Below, one piece after another: positions 1 through 17,150 of a stretch of DNA of 64,000 nt. The stretch comes from Epiperipatus broadwayi (Eukaryota > Onychophora > Udeonychophora > Euonychophora > Peripatidae): positions 2,656,843-2,720,842 of the forward strand of contig JAQFVV010000141.1 of assembly GCA_028023455.1 (NCBI GenBank), read 5' to 3'. Numbering within the stretch: position 1 is the stretch's first letter; the number at the start of each line of letters is the position of its first letter. The translations under genes and the position numbers were made by a program. The notes beneath the pieces were generated by a model. That model did not search any database and was not told the DNA's origin. It saw nothing but the letters and a program-made list of their open reading frames with translations.

Positions 1-1393
1 AACATGTCTATTCACATCGGACATATTTGAATAATTTGCACTTTATTTGGCAGGTAAAGCAATAGGAGAATACAAACAAAAAACAATAGGTAACTTCAAT
101 GCCAAGGTAAATATATAGTTTTATTATTGATATTTTAACATATTATTTATAAAATTAAATTATATCCTTCCCAGCTGAAAATATAATAAACCCTGAACCA
201 TAAATGAAATAATAATAAAAAACTAAATATAGAACAAATAAATATTAATTTAGAAAAAATAATTATATACAGTTATATGCAATAGTTTAATACTATGAAC
301 TAATCAAATAGAATCATTATGAGGGCAACTAGAAGTAATTCCAAGTTATATAAAAAATACAAAGTTCATATTACCTGATGAACCCTGGGGTCTGGATTAT
401 AATATAGTCAATCATGTAATGTAACTGTTGAAATTCCATGGTCCTGAAGTACTCAAAGTTTGCTTTATAAAAGAATAATATTGTTTCTTTTTGTAAAGTC
501 TGGCATTGTGGTGTATTTGATTTATAGATTAGACACGATTTCAGTTCTCAATGATGTAGTCTTCCAAAATGAATTTATTCATACTTTTTGAGACACGATT
601 CTCCCCATTTTGTCCTATGCTAGGTAGTACCAATTATTGACGAGGTTCCCAGATTCTTCTGTGGGCAGGCAGTGGGTAGACTCAGCTTCACATCAATGGT
701 GGATGGTGAAGCCCTTCACATATCAGTGATTACCCCATCATTACAAATGTTGGCATTAATATATCTACAGGTCTCTCCAGCTAAGCTGTTTCAATCTAAC
801 TGTCCTTAACTGCCTTGTCCTCTTTCCAAGAAAAGAATATTATCGGATCTCCAATCTTCTTGAATATTTTTTTCTTTCTAAAAATATATCTTTTTTTTTC
901 TTTACCATTTCCTTACATTTCCTTTGTCTTTTGGTGCCATCATTCCTGGTCTTGGTAGTTTACAATACATTCCTTGGCTTTCTCTGAATTTTCTTTTTTA
1001 AAGTAATTAATGATTGCTATACAACCCAGAATTGCTTGGAGGCATATACATTAATTCTTTTTGCTACCCTCATTAGAGATATGATTGAAACAAAAATCTA
1101 TATTTGAGACAATATTAAACAATATATATAAAAAAATTTTAACTGTATTTTTTTCAAATTTATAATATTTTAAAAATAAAACATTCTAAAATAAATAATT
1201 ACACCTAATTAATCCCTTCCCCATTTGTTTTCTTTTAAAAAAAATATTCCAAATTGATTCATGTACATATATATGTCTAATTCCTTATAGATTTTTAACC
1301 TCTTAATGACAGCTTAAATGAGTTTATGTATTAAGGGTAATATGTTCGTGTTATTTAACTTTCTTGTAACAGTGTTTGAACCCAGCTACTGTT

Positions 1394-1396
<3 letters not shown>
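1..1396. other. AT-rich spacer, no gene seen
   Basis: No open reading frame of note, RNA gene or recognised repeat. Stretches of T and A runs surround a slightly more complex segment at about 590-1000. It could be decayed repeat or intergenic DNA. Confidence 0.5.

Positions 1397-1483
<87 letters not shown>
1397..1483. repeat. (TA)n microsatellite
   Basis: About 43 uninterrupted TA dinucleotides. The short apparent ORF of alternating Ile/Tyr across it is a by-product of the repeat. Confidence 0.97.
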
Positions 1484-7007
<5,524 letters not shown>

Positions 7008-10000
7008 AAATCTTCTTTTTCTTTTTAATGTGACCGAATTGTTAAAGATCAATTATATAAAAATCTTTAAACATTAAAACTCAGGTTGAGGAAAACTTTT
7101 AAGGTTTTAAGTCAATGCTGCAGGCAATAAAAAATTAAGATTCAAAAACACATAGTCACTAATTAAAAGTCGGTTCCCACTAAAGAGAAGCTATACAAGT
7201 ATCTAGAAAATTAAAAAACACAGACATGGATAAAAAAGCTGCTACCAATGGGGAAAAAAATGTAAGCTGAAACTGTTTGTCAGGAAAGAAAATATATAAA
7301 TAGTCTGGAAAATCAGTAAACAATTATTATTAGTATTATTATAGTTGATTGATGCAGAGACATAATATTTAGTAGAAGATTATTATTAGCCTTATTATAG
7401 TTGATTCATTCAGAGACATAAGATTTGGCTACAAGAGTACTAAATAGTGACTAAATGAGACTATCAAAGAGCCTAATGAAAAACCCTAATATGACTGTCA
7501 GCTAGAGACTGCTTGTCCTTTCTTCATTGGCCCACCATGTGAACTCCAAGCATTGCCTAGAAGTTTAATGATTCAGATTCAAGACATCCCAGTTATTTAG
7601 TAATGCAGATATGAAATTTAGAGGTAAGCAATTAGAAATGATTCAATTACAATAATATATGAATTAAAATTATAACTATTAATTTCTTTATAAAACAAAA
7701 GAAAAAAATATTTTATATTATTAATCTTAAGAAAAGTTCTCACACATCAATTATTAACTTCAGTCAAAAGTTGACAATAGTTTTTTATCTTTATTTAAAA
7801 GGAAAACAAGAAAAGAAAACTAACACTCATACACATATTAGGTGTTGTATATTCATGAGTAAATGCCAATTATGTTCAAATAAAAGAAATATTTCTATTT
7901 GTAACAGCTATTTCAAATGAACTAGCTAAATGGAAAGGTCAATTACAAAAATCAAAGAGATGGCAAAATAATAAAAAGCTATATAAATCATAAAGGCTTA
8001 CCTGCATATTATTTATATCTGAATAATATAATAAAATTTATGTGTATAAATATACCTTTTTTCTTGAGTCTATTATAAATATTTCACAAACCTGGAATTA
8101 TTGATATTACCTGTTTACCTACCTGTAATGGTTCTTAAAATAACAAAATGCTATATGAATCATAAATGCTTATATGGATATTATATATATCTGAATGAAA
8201 TAATAAAACGTGTGTGTATAAATATACATCTATACTTGAATGCATTATAAATACTCAACAGATGTGGAATGGCTTATATTACCTGTTTACCTATCTAAAA
8301 GGAATGAACAGATTTGGAACAAATAATTAAAAACATTCATGCATTAATGGTGTACATATACTTACTTGAAAGTGCTTCTAGACTTCTTCTCATCATTGAA
8401 CAGAAAATGGATCTTCACATGGATGTTAATGAACTACATTAGAAGGACTTACAAATGAATTGTTGTTATTAAAAATCAATCTAATCTTTTAGTTCCCTTT
8501 TTGCATCACTAACCATTCATTGCATCCTGCTCTTAAGAATATCATGCCTCCTGAGCTATGTCCAATATATGATGGTAAGTAAGGCTATCATGAGATGAAA
8601 CTCTAGTGTCACCATTTGGGACACCAAACCCATAATTATCTAATGCTTCCAATCTCTATGGTGCTATGTCCTCTGATGAGCATGGAATATTGTTGTAGGT
8701 GAGGAGACATCTGCATTGGGGAATGTCAATCAATAGTTCATTCCTGCAATATGCTCATCAGGAAATGAAACTAACCAAGTGTGGATTGGATGTTCTCCAG
8801 TTACATTTGTCTCCCTATTGTGAAGCCTGATATAACTAGCCTGCCTATAGGGATAAAAGCTAGAAGAAAGTAAAAATATATGGAGAAGGCAAAAGCAAAT
8901 TATTATTCTATGAGTGTCAGCAGAGCACATAATGCAGTGATGTGAAATGGACAAAAATGGGGAAAAATTAAAAATCCTAAAAGAGCACAAAGTGAATGGC
9001 ATAAATGGTGATATAGGCATAACAAAGTCTTGGAGCCAAATCATGGAGTGGGTTGAAAGAGCAGTGCAATAAATGTATCATAATAGTAAAAATATTAGAA
9101 AAGAAAAATAATAGATGATAACCAGACCAAAAAAAAAATGTTGAATGTAGAATCTGAGAACATTTTTTGCTGAGGAAGAACAAAGACAAGAAGATAAAGA
9201 ACAAAAAAAAGAAAATTAGTTACAAGCTCAGAAAATAAAGGGAGCATTAGTGATAAGCCAGCTATTAAAAATTATGAATAAACAAAGAGAAGATTACTGC
9301 AAACAAAAGAAGAAAACTGTAAACAAAGAGAAGAAGAGAATAGAAAATGAGATGAACAAAAAGAAGGGGATAAAAACAAATAATTTTTAATATACTTTCT
9401 GTCATTTCTTCCATTATCTTACTGATCTTTTCATTGTCACTTTTACTTAAAGTTTTATTCACTTTTATTATTTGTTTAAGGAGGAAGTTGTGGATGAATT
9501 ACTAGAGTCATTAGTTGAGCAAGAAGTCAAAATAAGCCAAATGTGTGAAGCCATGGATACATAAATGACAAAAGTCCCAGAATCCATTCAGCAGCAGGTG
9601 AACAGATTGATCACCAAATTGGAAGAGATAAAAATAAAAAGTAGCAATGAATTTCCAATGAACAATAGGACAGAGACAGTTCCAAAAGCAATTCAACAAG
9701 AAAATTATAAAGTTAATCAAGAAGTGCCAACATATGTCAGGAATTGTAAATCAATTGCTAACATTAAGAACTTTTTCAGGCAGTTGAAATGAAGCACATG
9801 TAGAATATATAAAATGTCTGGAAAGGCACTTCAGTATTCATGCCTTGACAGAAGAGGCGTAAGTAGTGATAGCATGTAGTCATCTCTAAGGTGCAGCACA
9901 AGCATGGTGGCACTCACAATTCATCCACCCTACAAATTTTCAGGATTTCAAAAGAGCACTAACAAGCTGCTATTGGAGTGATGATTGTCAGGAGAGCATT

Positions 10001-11433
10001 AATTACAAGGTGTCCCAAATAAAATTTCCACCTGGAAAACCTTATACACACTTCTTTAGAAGACAGGTGGCCATGTTGAGGGCCCTGATATCTGAACCTC
10101 TATCAGAACTCCAGATCATCAGGTTAATCCACCACAGCTTACAAAGTTATATAGAGCAGATGCTGATTGGAACAGATCATCAATCCCCTGAACAGGTGGC
10201 TAAATTGCTTACTGCTTACAATAACTGCAGTAAATCAAAAAAAAAGAAGGGGGTTCTAAAATGAAAATAGACCATCACACAGAAGAGATGAAGAACCAAA
10301 ATTTGGAGCCATCAAGTACAACAAAATGCCTTATCAAATAATCATGATACACCACTGTAGCAGTATGATTGGAGGAAGGAAGCACCTTATTGGAAAAAAG
10401 TGGAGAAACTCTACAGGAAGTATACATAGTCCATATCAGATCTGGGTAATAAAAAGGACCAATAGTAAGAAGGAACTACAATGACAACATGAATGCAGAG
10501 AAGCAAGTCATCATGATGCTATGTGGCCGGCTAAACAATCCAAAGGTGCAATATAGAAAAACAGATCATGATCCTCAGTCTCCCAAGCCAGGATGCAGCT
10601 ACAATCCCAAGGAATGAAGCAAAAGTAAATGATGGTAAAAGATGATGAATGGGATGTAGCATTGTGTGAGTTGCATTTTTCATATTGTGGTGAATGTATA
10701 GTTGAGTGGGATGGCTTGGAGGCATTGTGTTTATGATGCTCTGAAGTATATGCTCGGTCTGTCTAGACCTAAATGTTGAGCTCCCAAAATAGTCCAGCAG
10801 TATATATGTAGGCCTCATGAATAGGCCTTGGTCTCATGAATAGACTTCATCTATAATCTCAAAGACTCACAAGAGATGATCAGGGCTGGCTCAATGCCTG
10901 ATTTTTTTTCTGGATAATACTTTTTGTGGATGATCTGTCTAGGTACTTACAAAGGGTAGTGCTTAAAAATGAGGCATTTTCTCATGAGTTCATGGGGCAT
11001 TGTGTTCTGGTAATCCATGCTTAGCCATCTGCTCATCCTGGTATTGAATGGTGCAGGTCACATATTCACTTTTCCCATCTCATCTTACCAATTTCATCAG
11101 CATATTTTCAAACCCAAGTAGAAGCAACAATAAAATAAGAATAAATAGTAGATTATATTTGGGCAATGAAGTTTTCCAGGCAATTTCAACCCAAAGACTT
11201 GGTGGGAAATAATGAAACAGATACACTGTTTCATGTTTATATTAAGATAATTTTCTGTCAAACTAAAAGAATTTTAAATCAGACTAGTGATATTTTTTAA
11301 ATAAGACTAATGATATTTTTTTAAAGATGAAAACACAAGAAGTGATGAGATTTGACCACAATGAAACTAACAATTTGGTCACATTAAAAATAAAAATAAA
11401 ATACATTTATATTTGCAATTAAAAAAAATATAT
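7008..11433 (+). mobile_element. Tandem retroelement array, unit 2
   Basis: Second unit, collinear with unit 1 throughout and slightly longer because of small internal duplications (for example around 7320-7440 and 8000-8240). The 5' edge has lost about 30 bases relative to the other units. It carries the same gag remnant and the same non-coding 3' kilobase, and runs directly into unit 3. The many scattered differences from unit 1 show that the array is old and not an assembly duplication. Confidence 0.7.
9565..10330 (+). pseudogene. Gag-like remnant in unit 2
   Basis: Counterpart of the Gag remnant at 5164. Two open segments (9565-9792 and 10010-10264) lie in the same order and share EPLSELQIIRLIHHSL. 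The WWDS position reads with substitutions, and in-frame stops interrupt the link between the segments. It is a decayed retrotransposon Gag with no expected product. Confidence 0.55.
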
Positions 11434-11834
11434 AAATCTTTCATTAATAAATTCAAGTTAAAGATCAATTATATAAAAATATTTATATATTAAAACTCAG
11501 ATTGAGGAAAACTTCAAAAGGTCTTAAGTCAATGCTGCAGGCAATAAAAAAATTAAGATTCAAAAACACATAGTCACCTATTAAAAGTCTGTTCCCACCA
11601 AAGAGAAGCTATCCAGATATCTAGAAGATTAAAAAACACAGACATGGATAAAACAGCTGCTACCATTGGGAAAAAAAAAGAAAATGTAAGCTGAATCTGT
11701 TTGTTAGGAAAGAAAATGTATAAATAATCTAAAAAAATCAGTAGACAATTATTATTAGTATTATTATAGTTGATAATATTTAGCTACAAGAGTATTAAAA
11801 AAGTGACTAAATGAGACTATCAAACAGCCTAATT
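11434..11834 (+). mobile_element. Tandem retroelement array, unit 3 (first ~400 bases only)
   Basis: Starts like the other units (AAATCTTTCATTAATAAATT) directly after unit 2 and stops at a TA tract at 11835. The segment is repeated again at 14091-14490, so the DNA between is not a simple insertion. The same 400 bases lie on both of its sides. Confidence 0.75.
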
Positions 11835-14092
11835 AATATATATATATAGTATAACGATCCAAACGAAGTGGTAGATCGCATCGCACTGCACCGCACTACC
11901 AAAGGGCGCCATCTAGGCATTTGAGCCTAGAAAAATTTATAAAGTAGGCAGATACGCGCTGTTAGGATTCCACTTTATTTACATATTTAGATCGTTAGCC
12001 CATTGTCACTAGCTCAGCGGACACGCCGAGATAAAAATCTATAAATTTTATATCTTAAATATAAAAGAATAAAATAATAAAAGCCACTGCCAGAAATTAA
12101 CACAGAAAAATATTTATTTACGCACATATAAAATAATATTTAAATGTTGAGGAATAAATTTAATGTTTATAATTTTATATTGATCTTTATTTCTAAATTT
12201 AAGTAGATTTCAAATAATGAGTTTACTATTTATTTAGAGGGTCGAGTATGAATGGACTACATAGGTCTGCATTTGAAAGGAAAATATTCTTCCCTGATTT
12301 AACCTTAGGCAACAAATTTCGCAATCAACTGGCGCCAATCCATCTGATACATTCATGTATTCAATGTAGCATGATACGACAACACAAAATACTATATTGT
12401 CAGGAATGTACATCTGAACAATAAGTAGAAATAGAGAAGACATTGACTCTCCACCAACAGGAATGTGACATCTGTGGGCAAGTAGATCAATAAACTAAAA
12501 ACTCCATAGGAATGGACTGCGGTCTTCTGCCGACTTACAAACCCATCCATAGGCAAACAGAGGGTGTGTGGCGTACATCTATAATCCTGCCCATAACGGA
12601 TCTCATACTACATTTACTAATTACACAAATATATCCAATCCATTGAACCAATTCAACTACGAAATGAATAACCTAAGATTACCCTCCCTTAATACAACTT
12701 TACAAAACTATATAGCCATTCGCGCCCGACTTAATTTTAACATTTATATACGTTCGCACAGATTTATTTAAAAATGTTGGGTATAGATCGATTACACAGA
12801 TTCCACGGTCAAAAACATTTCAAAATAAACATAAACGATCAAATACAAAATTATTGATACCGACAATCGCAGAGGGAAACTTATAAGTAACCCAATAGTA
12901 TTCACTATAAGATACTTGCGTTGTCACCAATAACTTAAAAGACATCCGAATAAATACATTTTAGATACTCACCGTAAGGTATCATTATTTATCGAATGTC
13001 TATATATTTTGATCAAATATGAAAACCAAAATCTAATTAACCGCAAACGAATCCATGCAAGCGTCTATAGACAACTTAAATGTAATGCATTTAATAATTT
13101 CTACAATAAAATATTACTACACATAAAAAAAATATTAAAAGGGAAATGATTCTTTTAACAATCGGGAAAGATATAAAATTAACCATTATTAATTTGATTT
13201 AAAACTTACAAAAAGTCAGATAAGAGTCCATTTTAAATAAGTCGGCTTGTTTATTAATTTGTTCAACTTGACGAAAGTTCTTGATTGATTTTAAGAATTG
13301 TTCCTTTTTATAAAATTTAAATTTACTTAGCAATCTTTAAAGTTCTTAATTAAGGTTATGATTTTAACAATTGTTCAGTTCTATTGCTTACGGTAGAAAA
13401 GTCCCTGTTCCCGTTGGCAATTCCCATGCAGACTTAACTGGAAGACCGGTCTGATGTTTTGGAGGTGGCAGTTGCTGGTTCTGTCCTGGTATCATTCATT
13501 TCATTTCAGAGATAAGTGGGAGAGAACGATAAAGTGCGTCTTTATCGCTCGTCTCCCCAACCAAGTTGAAAAAAGCTCCCTGAACTCAATATTTCTTTCT
13601 TTTTATATCATCCACAAGGATTCACTGAACAAAACGTCACTAATCTGTTTTTTCGTTATGGTCCGGGCCAAGGCTTAGTGCTTCCATTTGTCAAGCTAAA
13701 ATCTCTTTCTTCTCTTATCTAACTTTCCATCTGACTTTTTAATTAAACAGCTTTTAGATAATTAATAAACAATCATTTCCTTTTATAGATTACAGGAATT
13801 AATTAATACCTGCTTTTATTTTAACTTACGTTATTTTTTTTATTAAAATATTTTTATATTTCAATCTTGTATTTTTTTATTTTTAAAAAAAATACATTCA
13901 AATACTTTTTTTTTTTTTTTGTTTATGAAAAAAAAATATTTTTAAAGTTTAACATCTGTGCAAATGTATACACGTTTAACAATGTTTTAATTTTAGCGTT
14001 TAGTTTTTTCCTTTTATTTGTGAACTTTTAAGTTTTTATTTTAATTAATGTAACGACATATTTATATATCGTTACAATATATATATATATAA
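11835..14092. mobile_element. Unclassified 2.2-kb element between TA tracts
   Basis: The DNA between two short TA tracts differs in base composition from its surroundings and has clear ends: TATAACGAT at 11850 and ATCGTTACA at 14068-14076 (inverted, 7-8 bases). A second, partial copy starts at 16075, also next to a TA tract. No transposase was recognised. A plus-strand reading near 12300-12480 has paired cysteines (CIQC, YCQEC, CDICG) like a zinc-binding domain, but it is interrupted. The 3' end forms a hairpin (14049-14076). Candidates are a TIR element using TA as target, or a Helitron-like element with a terminal hairpin. I cannot decide between them. Confidence 0.6.
14049..14076. repeat. 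Terminal hairpin of the 2.2-kb element
   Basis: TGTAACGA and TCGTTACA are perfect 8-base inverted repeats around a 12-base AT loop, placed exactly at the element's right end before the TA tract. Confidence 0.75.
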
Positions 14093-16028
14093 ATCTTTTA
14101 TTAATAAATTCAAGTTAAAGATCAATTACATAAATATCTTTAAACATTAAAACTCAGATTGAGAAAAAATTCTAAGGTGTTAAGCCAGTGCTGCAGGAAA
14201 TAAAAAAATATGATTCAAAAACACATAGTCACTAATTAAAAGTCTGTTCCCACCAAAGAAAAACTGTCCAATGATCTAGGGGGTTAAAACACAGACATGG
14301 ATGAAAAAGCTGCTACCAATGGAAGAAAAAGAAAAATGTAAGCTGAATCTGTTTGTCAGGGAACAAAAAATATAAATAGTCTGGAAAATCAGTAGAAGAT
14401 TATTATTGGTCTTATTATAGTTGATTCATTCAGAAACATAAGATTTAGCTACAAGAGTACTAAAAAGTGACTAAATGAGACCATCAAAGAGCCTAATGAA
14501 AAACCCTAATATGACTGTCAGTTAGAGACTGCTTGTCCTTTCTTCATTGGCCCACCATGTGAACTCCAAGCATTGCCTAGAAGTTTAATCATTCAGATTC
14601 AAGACATCCCAATTATTTAGTAATGCAGATATGAAATTTAGAGGTAAGCAATTAGAAATTATTCAATTACAATAGTATATAAATTAAAATTATAACTATT
14701 ACTTTCTTTATAAAACAAAAGAAAAAATATTTTATATTATTAGTCTTAAGAAAAGTTCTCACACATCAATTATTAACTTCAGTCAAAAGTTGACAATAGT
14801 TTTTTATCTTTATTTAAAAGGAAAACAAGAAAAGAAAACTAACACTCATACACATATTAGGTGTTGTATATTTCATGAGTAAATGCCAATTATGTTCAAA
14901 TAAAATAAATATTTTTATTTGTAACAGCTATTTCAAATGAACTAGCTAAATGGAAAGGTCAATTACAAAAATCAAAGAGATGGTAAAATGATAAAAAGCT
15001 ATATAAATCATGAAGGCTTACCTGCATATTATTTATATCTGAATAAAATAATAAAACTTATGTGTATAAATATACATTTTTTTCTTGAGTTGATTATAAA
15101 TATTCCACAAAACTGGAATTATTGATATTACCTGTTTACTTACCTGTAATTCTTCTTAAAATAACAAAATGCTATATGAATCATAAATGCTTATATGGAT
15201 ATTATATATATCTGAATAAAGTAATAAAATATGTGTGTATAAATATACATCTATACTTGAATGCATTATAAATACTCCACTGATGTGGAATGGCTGATAT
15301 TACCCGTTTACCTATCTAAAACGAATGAACAGATTTGGAATAAAGAATTAAAAACATCCATGCATTAATGGTGTACATATACTTACTTGAAAGTGCTTCT
15401 AGACTTCTCATAATTGAACTATAAATGGATCTTCACTTGGATGTTAATGAACTATATTAGAAGTAATTACAAATGAATTATTGTTAAACAAAGTGATTCC
15501 AGGCTTCTTCTCATAATTGAACTAAAAATGGATCTTCACATAGATTCTAATGAACTATATTAGAAAGAGTTGCAAATGAATTATTGTTAAATAAAGTGTT
15601 TTTTAGACTTCTTCTCATAATTGAACTGAAAATGAATCTTCACATGGATACAAAAGAACTATATTAGGAGGACTTGCAAATGAATATTTGTTAAATAAAA
15701 TTGTTATTAAAAATCAATCTAATTGTCTAGTTCCATTTTTGCATCACTAATCATTCATTGCATCTGCTCACAAAAATATCATGCCTCCAGAGCTATGTCC
15801 AGCACAACTAGATGATGGTAGGTAAGGGTGTGATGAGATGGAACTCTAGTGGCACCGTTTGAAAAACCAAACATATAAATGTCGAGATGCTTCCAGCCTC
15901 TATGGTGCTACATCCTCTGATGAGCAGGAAATATTGTTGTAGGGGGGGAAACATATGTAATGGGGAATATCAATTGATAGTTCCTTCCTGCACTATGCTC
16001 ACCAACCAAAAGTTGGGTGTTGTCCGGT

Positions 16029-16030
<2 letters not shown>
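14091..16030 (+). mobile_element. Tandem retroelement array, unit 4 (5' 1.5 kb plus a local triplication)
   Basis: Begins after a TA tract with the same start as unit 1 and is collinear with 2830-4382, ending inside GTTGTCC before another TA tract. Its Gag region is absent. It differs from the other units by an internal triplication at 15390-15705. Confidence 0.7.
15390..15705 (+). repeat. Local triplication, ~105-bp period
   Basis: Three successive diverged copies of a segment containing TTCTCATAATTGAACT, ATGGATCTTCAC and GAACTATATTAG. The same segment is single at about 3960-4050 in unit 1 and about 8370-8460 in unit 2. Confidence 0.75.

Positions 16031-16031
<1 letters not shown>

Positions 16032-16074
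<43 letters not shown>
16032..16074. repeat. (TA)n microsatellite
   Basis: TA tract separating array unit 4 from the partial copy of the 2.2-kb element. Confidence 0.95.
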
Positions 16075-16079
<5 letters not shown>

Positions 16080-16460
16080 CAATCAAAATGAAAGTGAAGA
16101 TCGAATCTAACTGCAAACTACATATCTGCTCTACTGGGTGCCATCTAGGCATTTAAACCTAAAAAAAATTATAGAGTAGGCAGATACGCGCTGTTAAGAT
16201 TCCACTTTATTTAAATATTCTGATCGTTAGCCCAAATCACTAGCTCAGCAGAGACGCAGAGATAAAAATTTATATCTTAATTTATATCTTAAATATCAAT
16301 AAGTAAAAGCCACTGCCAGAAATTAACACAAAAAAATATTTATTTACGCACATATAAAATAACATTAAAATTTTGAGAAATAAATTCAATATTTCAGATT
16401 TTTATATTAATCTTTTACACAATTAAAAAGTAGTAGACAGCTATCAAATAAAAAGATGAG
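16075..16460 (+). mobile_element. Partial copy of the unclassified 2.2-kb element
   Basis: Matches 11850-12230: it starts TATAACAATC, shares CGCCATCTAGGCATTT-like and GCAGATACGCGCTGTTA segments and CACTGCCAGAAATTAACAC, then diverges near 16460. Both copies start immediately to the right of a TA tract. Confidence 0.7.
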
Positions 16461-16639
16461 TACTAATGATGAAGAGGAATGAGGTGTTATTAGTAATTTT
16501 GAAGGAGGGTTTGGGTATGAGCAAACATCTGGTAAAGACTTTACCTGAATCTAGCAACCTTCCACTGGTATGCACCTCAGACCTGGTCAGGTCTCAAGCT
16601 CAAGCAACACATCAAGATGTTATGAATCAACCATCCTGA

Positions 16640-17095
16640 GTTGAAATAGTTCCTTGTTTATTTTGTAAGAAGGTTTACATAGGTCAGAGTAGTTTGAGTT
16701 TAAATGAAAGAATAAAGGTTCATAAAAATAGAGTTTAATATAGATATCTTAGTTCTGCTTTGTATGTCCATGAAAAAGATACAGGCCACACTATTGATTT
16801 TGATGAAGCTAAGGTTGTCTTCTTTGAGAGAAATGAAATCAAAAGAAGAATTAAAGAGTCTTTATTATTGAAAATTTATTATTCTGAAGCAAGTAACTTA
16901 TTTAAGAGTTCTTTTAATATTAAGGGTGGATGGGAAGTGAATGGATTTGTGGGTAGTTTTTAATAGTATATATAATGTGTGGTTTTTTTGTAGTTCTTTA
17001 CACTTGAGAAGTCTGCTTGTAGCAGTGAAACCTTAGGTTGTGTTTTAATATTATTTTTATGCTGGTCTTGTTTAATTTTAGGTTTGGGGTAGTTT

Positions 17096-17097
<2 letters not shown>
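16640..17097 (+). mobile_element. Penelope-like element, family 1, 3' fragment
   Basis: 5'-truncated copy with the end of the GIY-YIG endonuclease domain and the 3' untranslated region. The plus-strand reading contains VYIGQSSLSLNER and then YVHEKDTGHTIDFDEAKV, the His pair and downstream Glu region of PLE endonucleases. A 67-residue open segment (16760-16963) ends in VNGFVGSF, as in the other family 1 copies. It ends at a (TA)n tract, as those copies do. The product would be an endonuclease fragment only. Confidence 0.85.
17000..17043 (+). ncRNA. Hammerhead-like three-way junction in PLE family 1 3' region, copy P1
   Basis: Stem I ACAC/GUGU (17000-17003 with 17040-17043), core UUGAGAA (17004-17010), stem II CUGCU/AGCAG (17013-17017 with 17021-17025), GAA (17027-17029), stem III ACC-UUA-GGU (17030-17038), then U at position 17. 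Relative to the hammerhead consensus CUGANGA, C3 is U and G8 is A. The two bases pair in active hammerheads, so a U3-A8 pair is possible. This is the best preserved of three family 1 copies. Activity is unknown. Confidence 0.5.

Positions 17098-17147
<50 letters not shown>
17098..17147. repeat. (TA)n microsatellite at a PLE 3' end
   Basis: TA tract beginning directly after the family 1 PLE 3' region. Confidence 0.95.

Positions 17148-17150
<3 letters not shown>

Noticed and set aside
10531-10818. 95-residue minus-strand ORF in array unit 2
   Set aside because: The corresponding stretch of unit 1 is not open, and no known motif is present.
16681-16963. GIY-YIG fragment as a host DNA-repair nuclease
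   Set aside because: Repeated three times with flanking PLE reverse transcriptase sequence and common 3' ends; it is mobile DNA.
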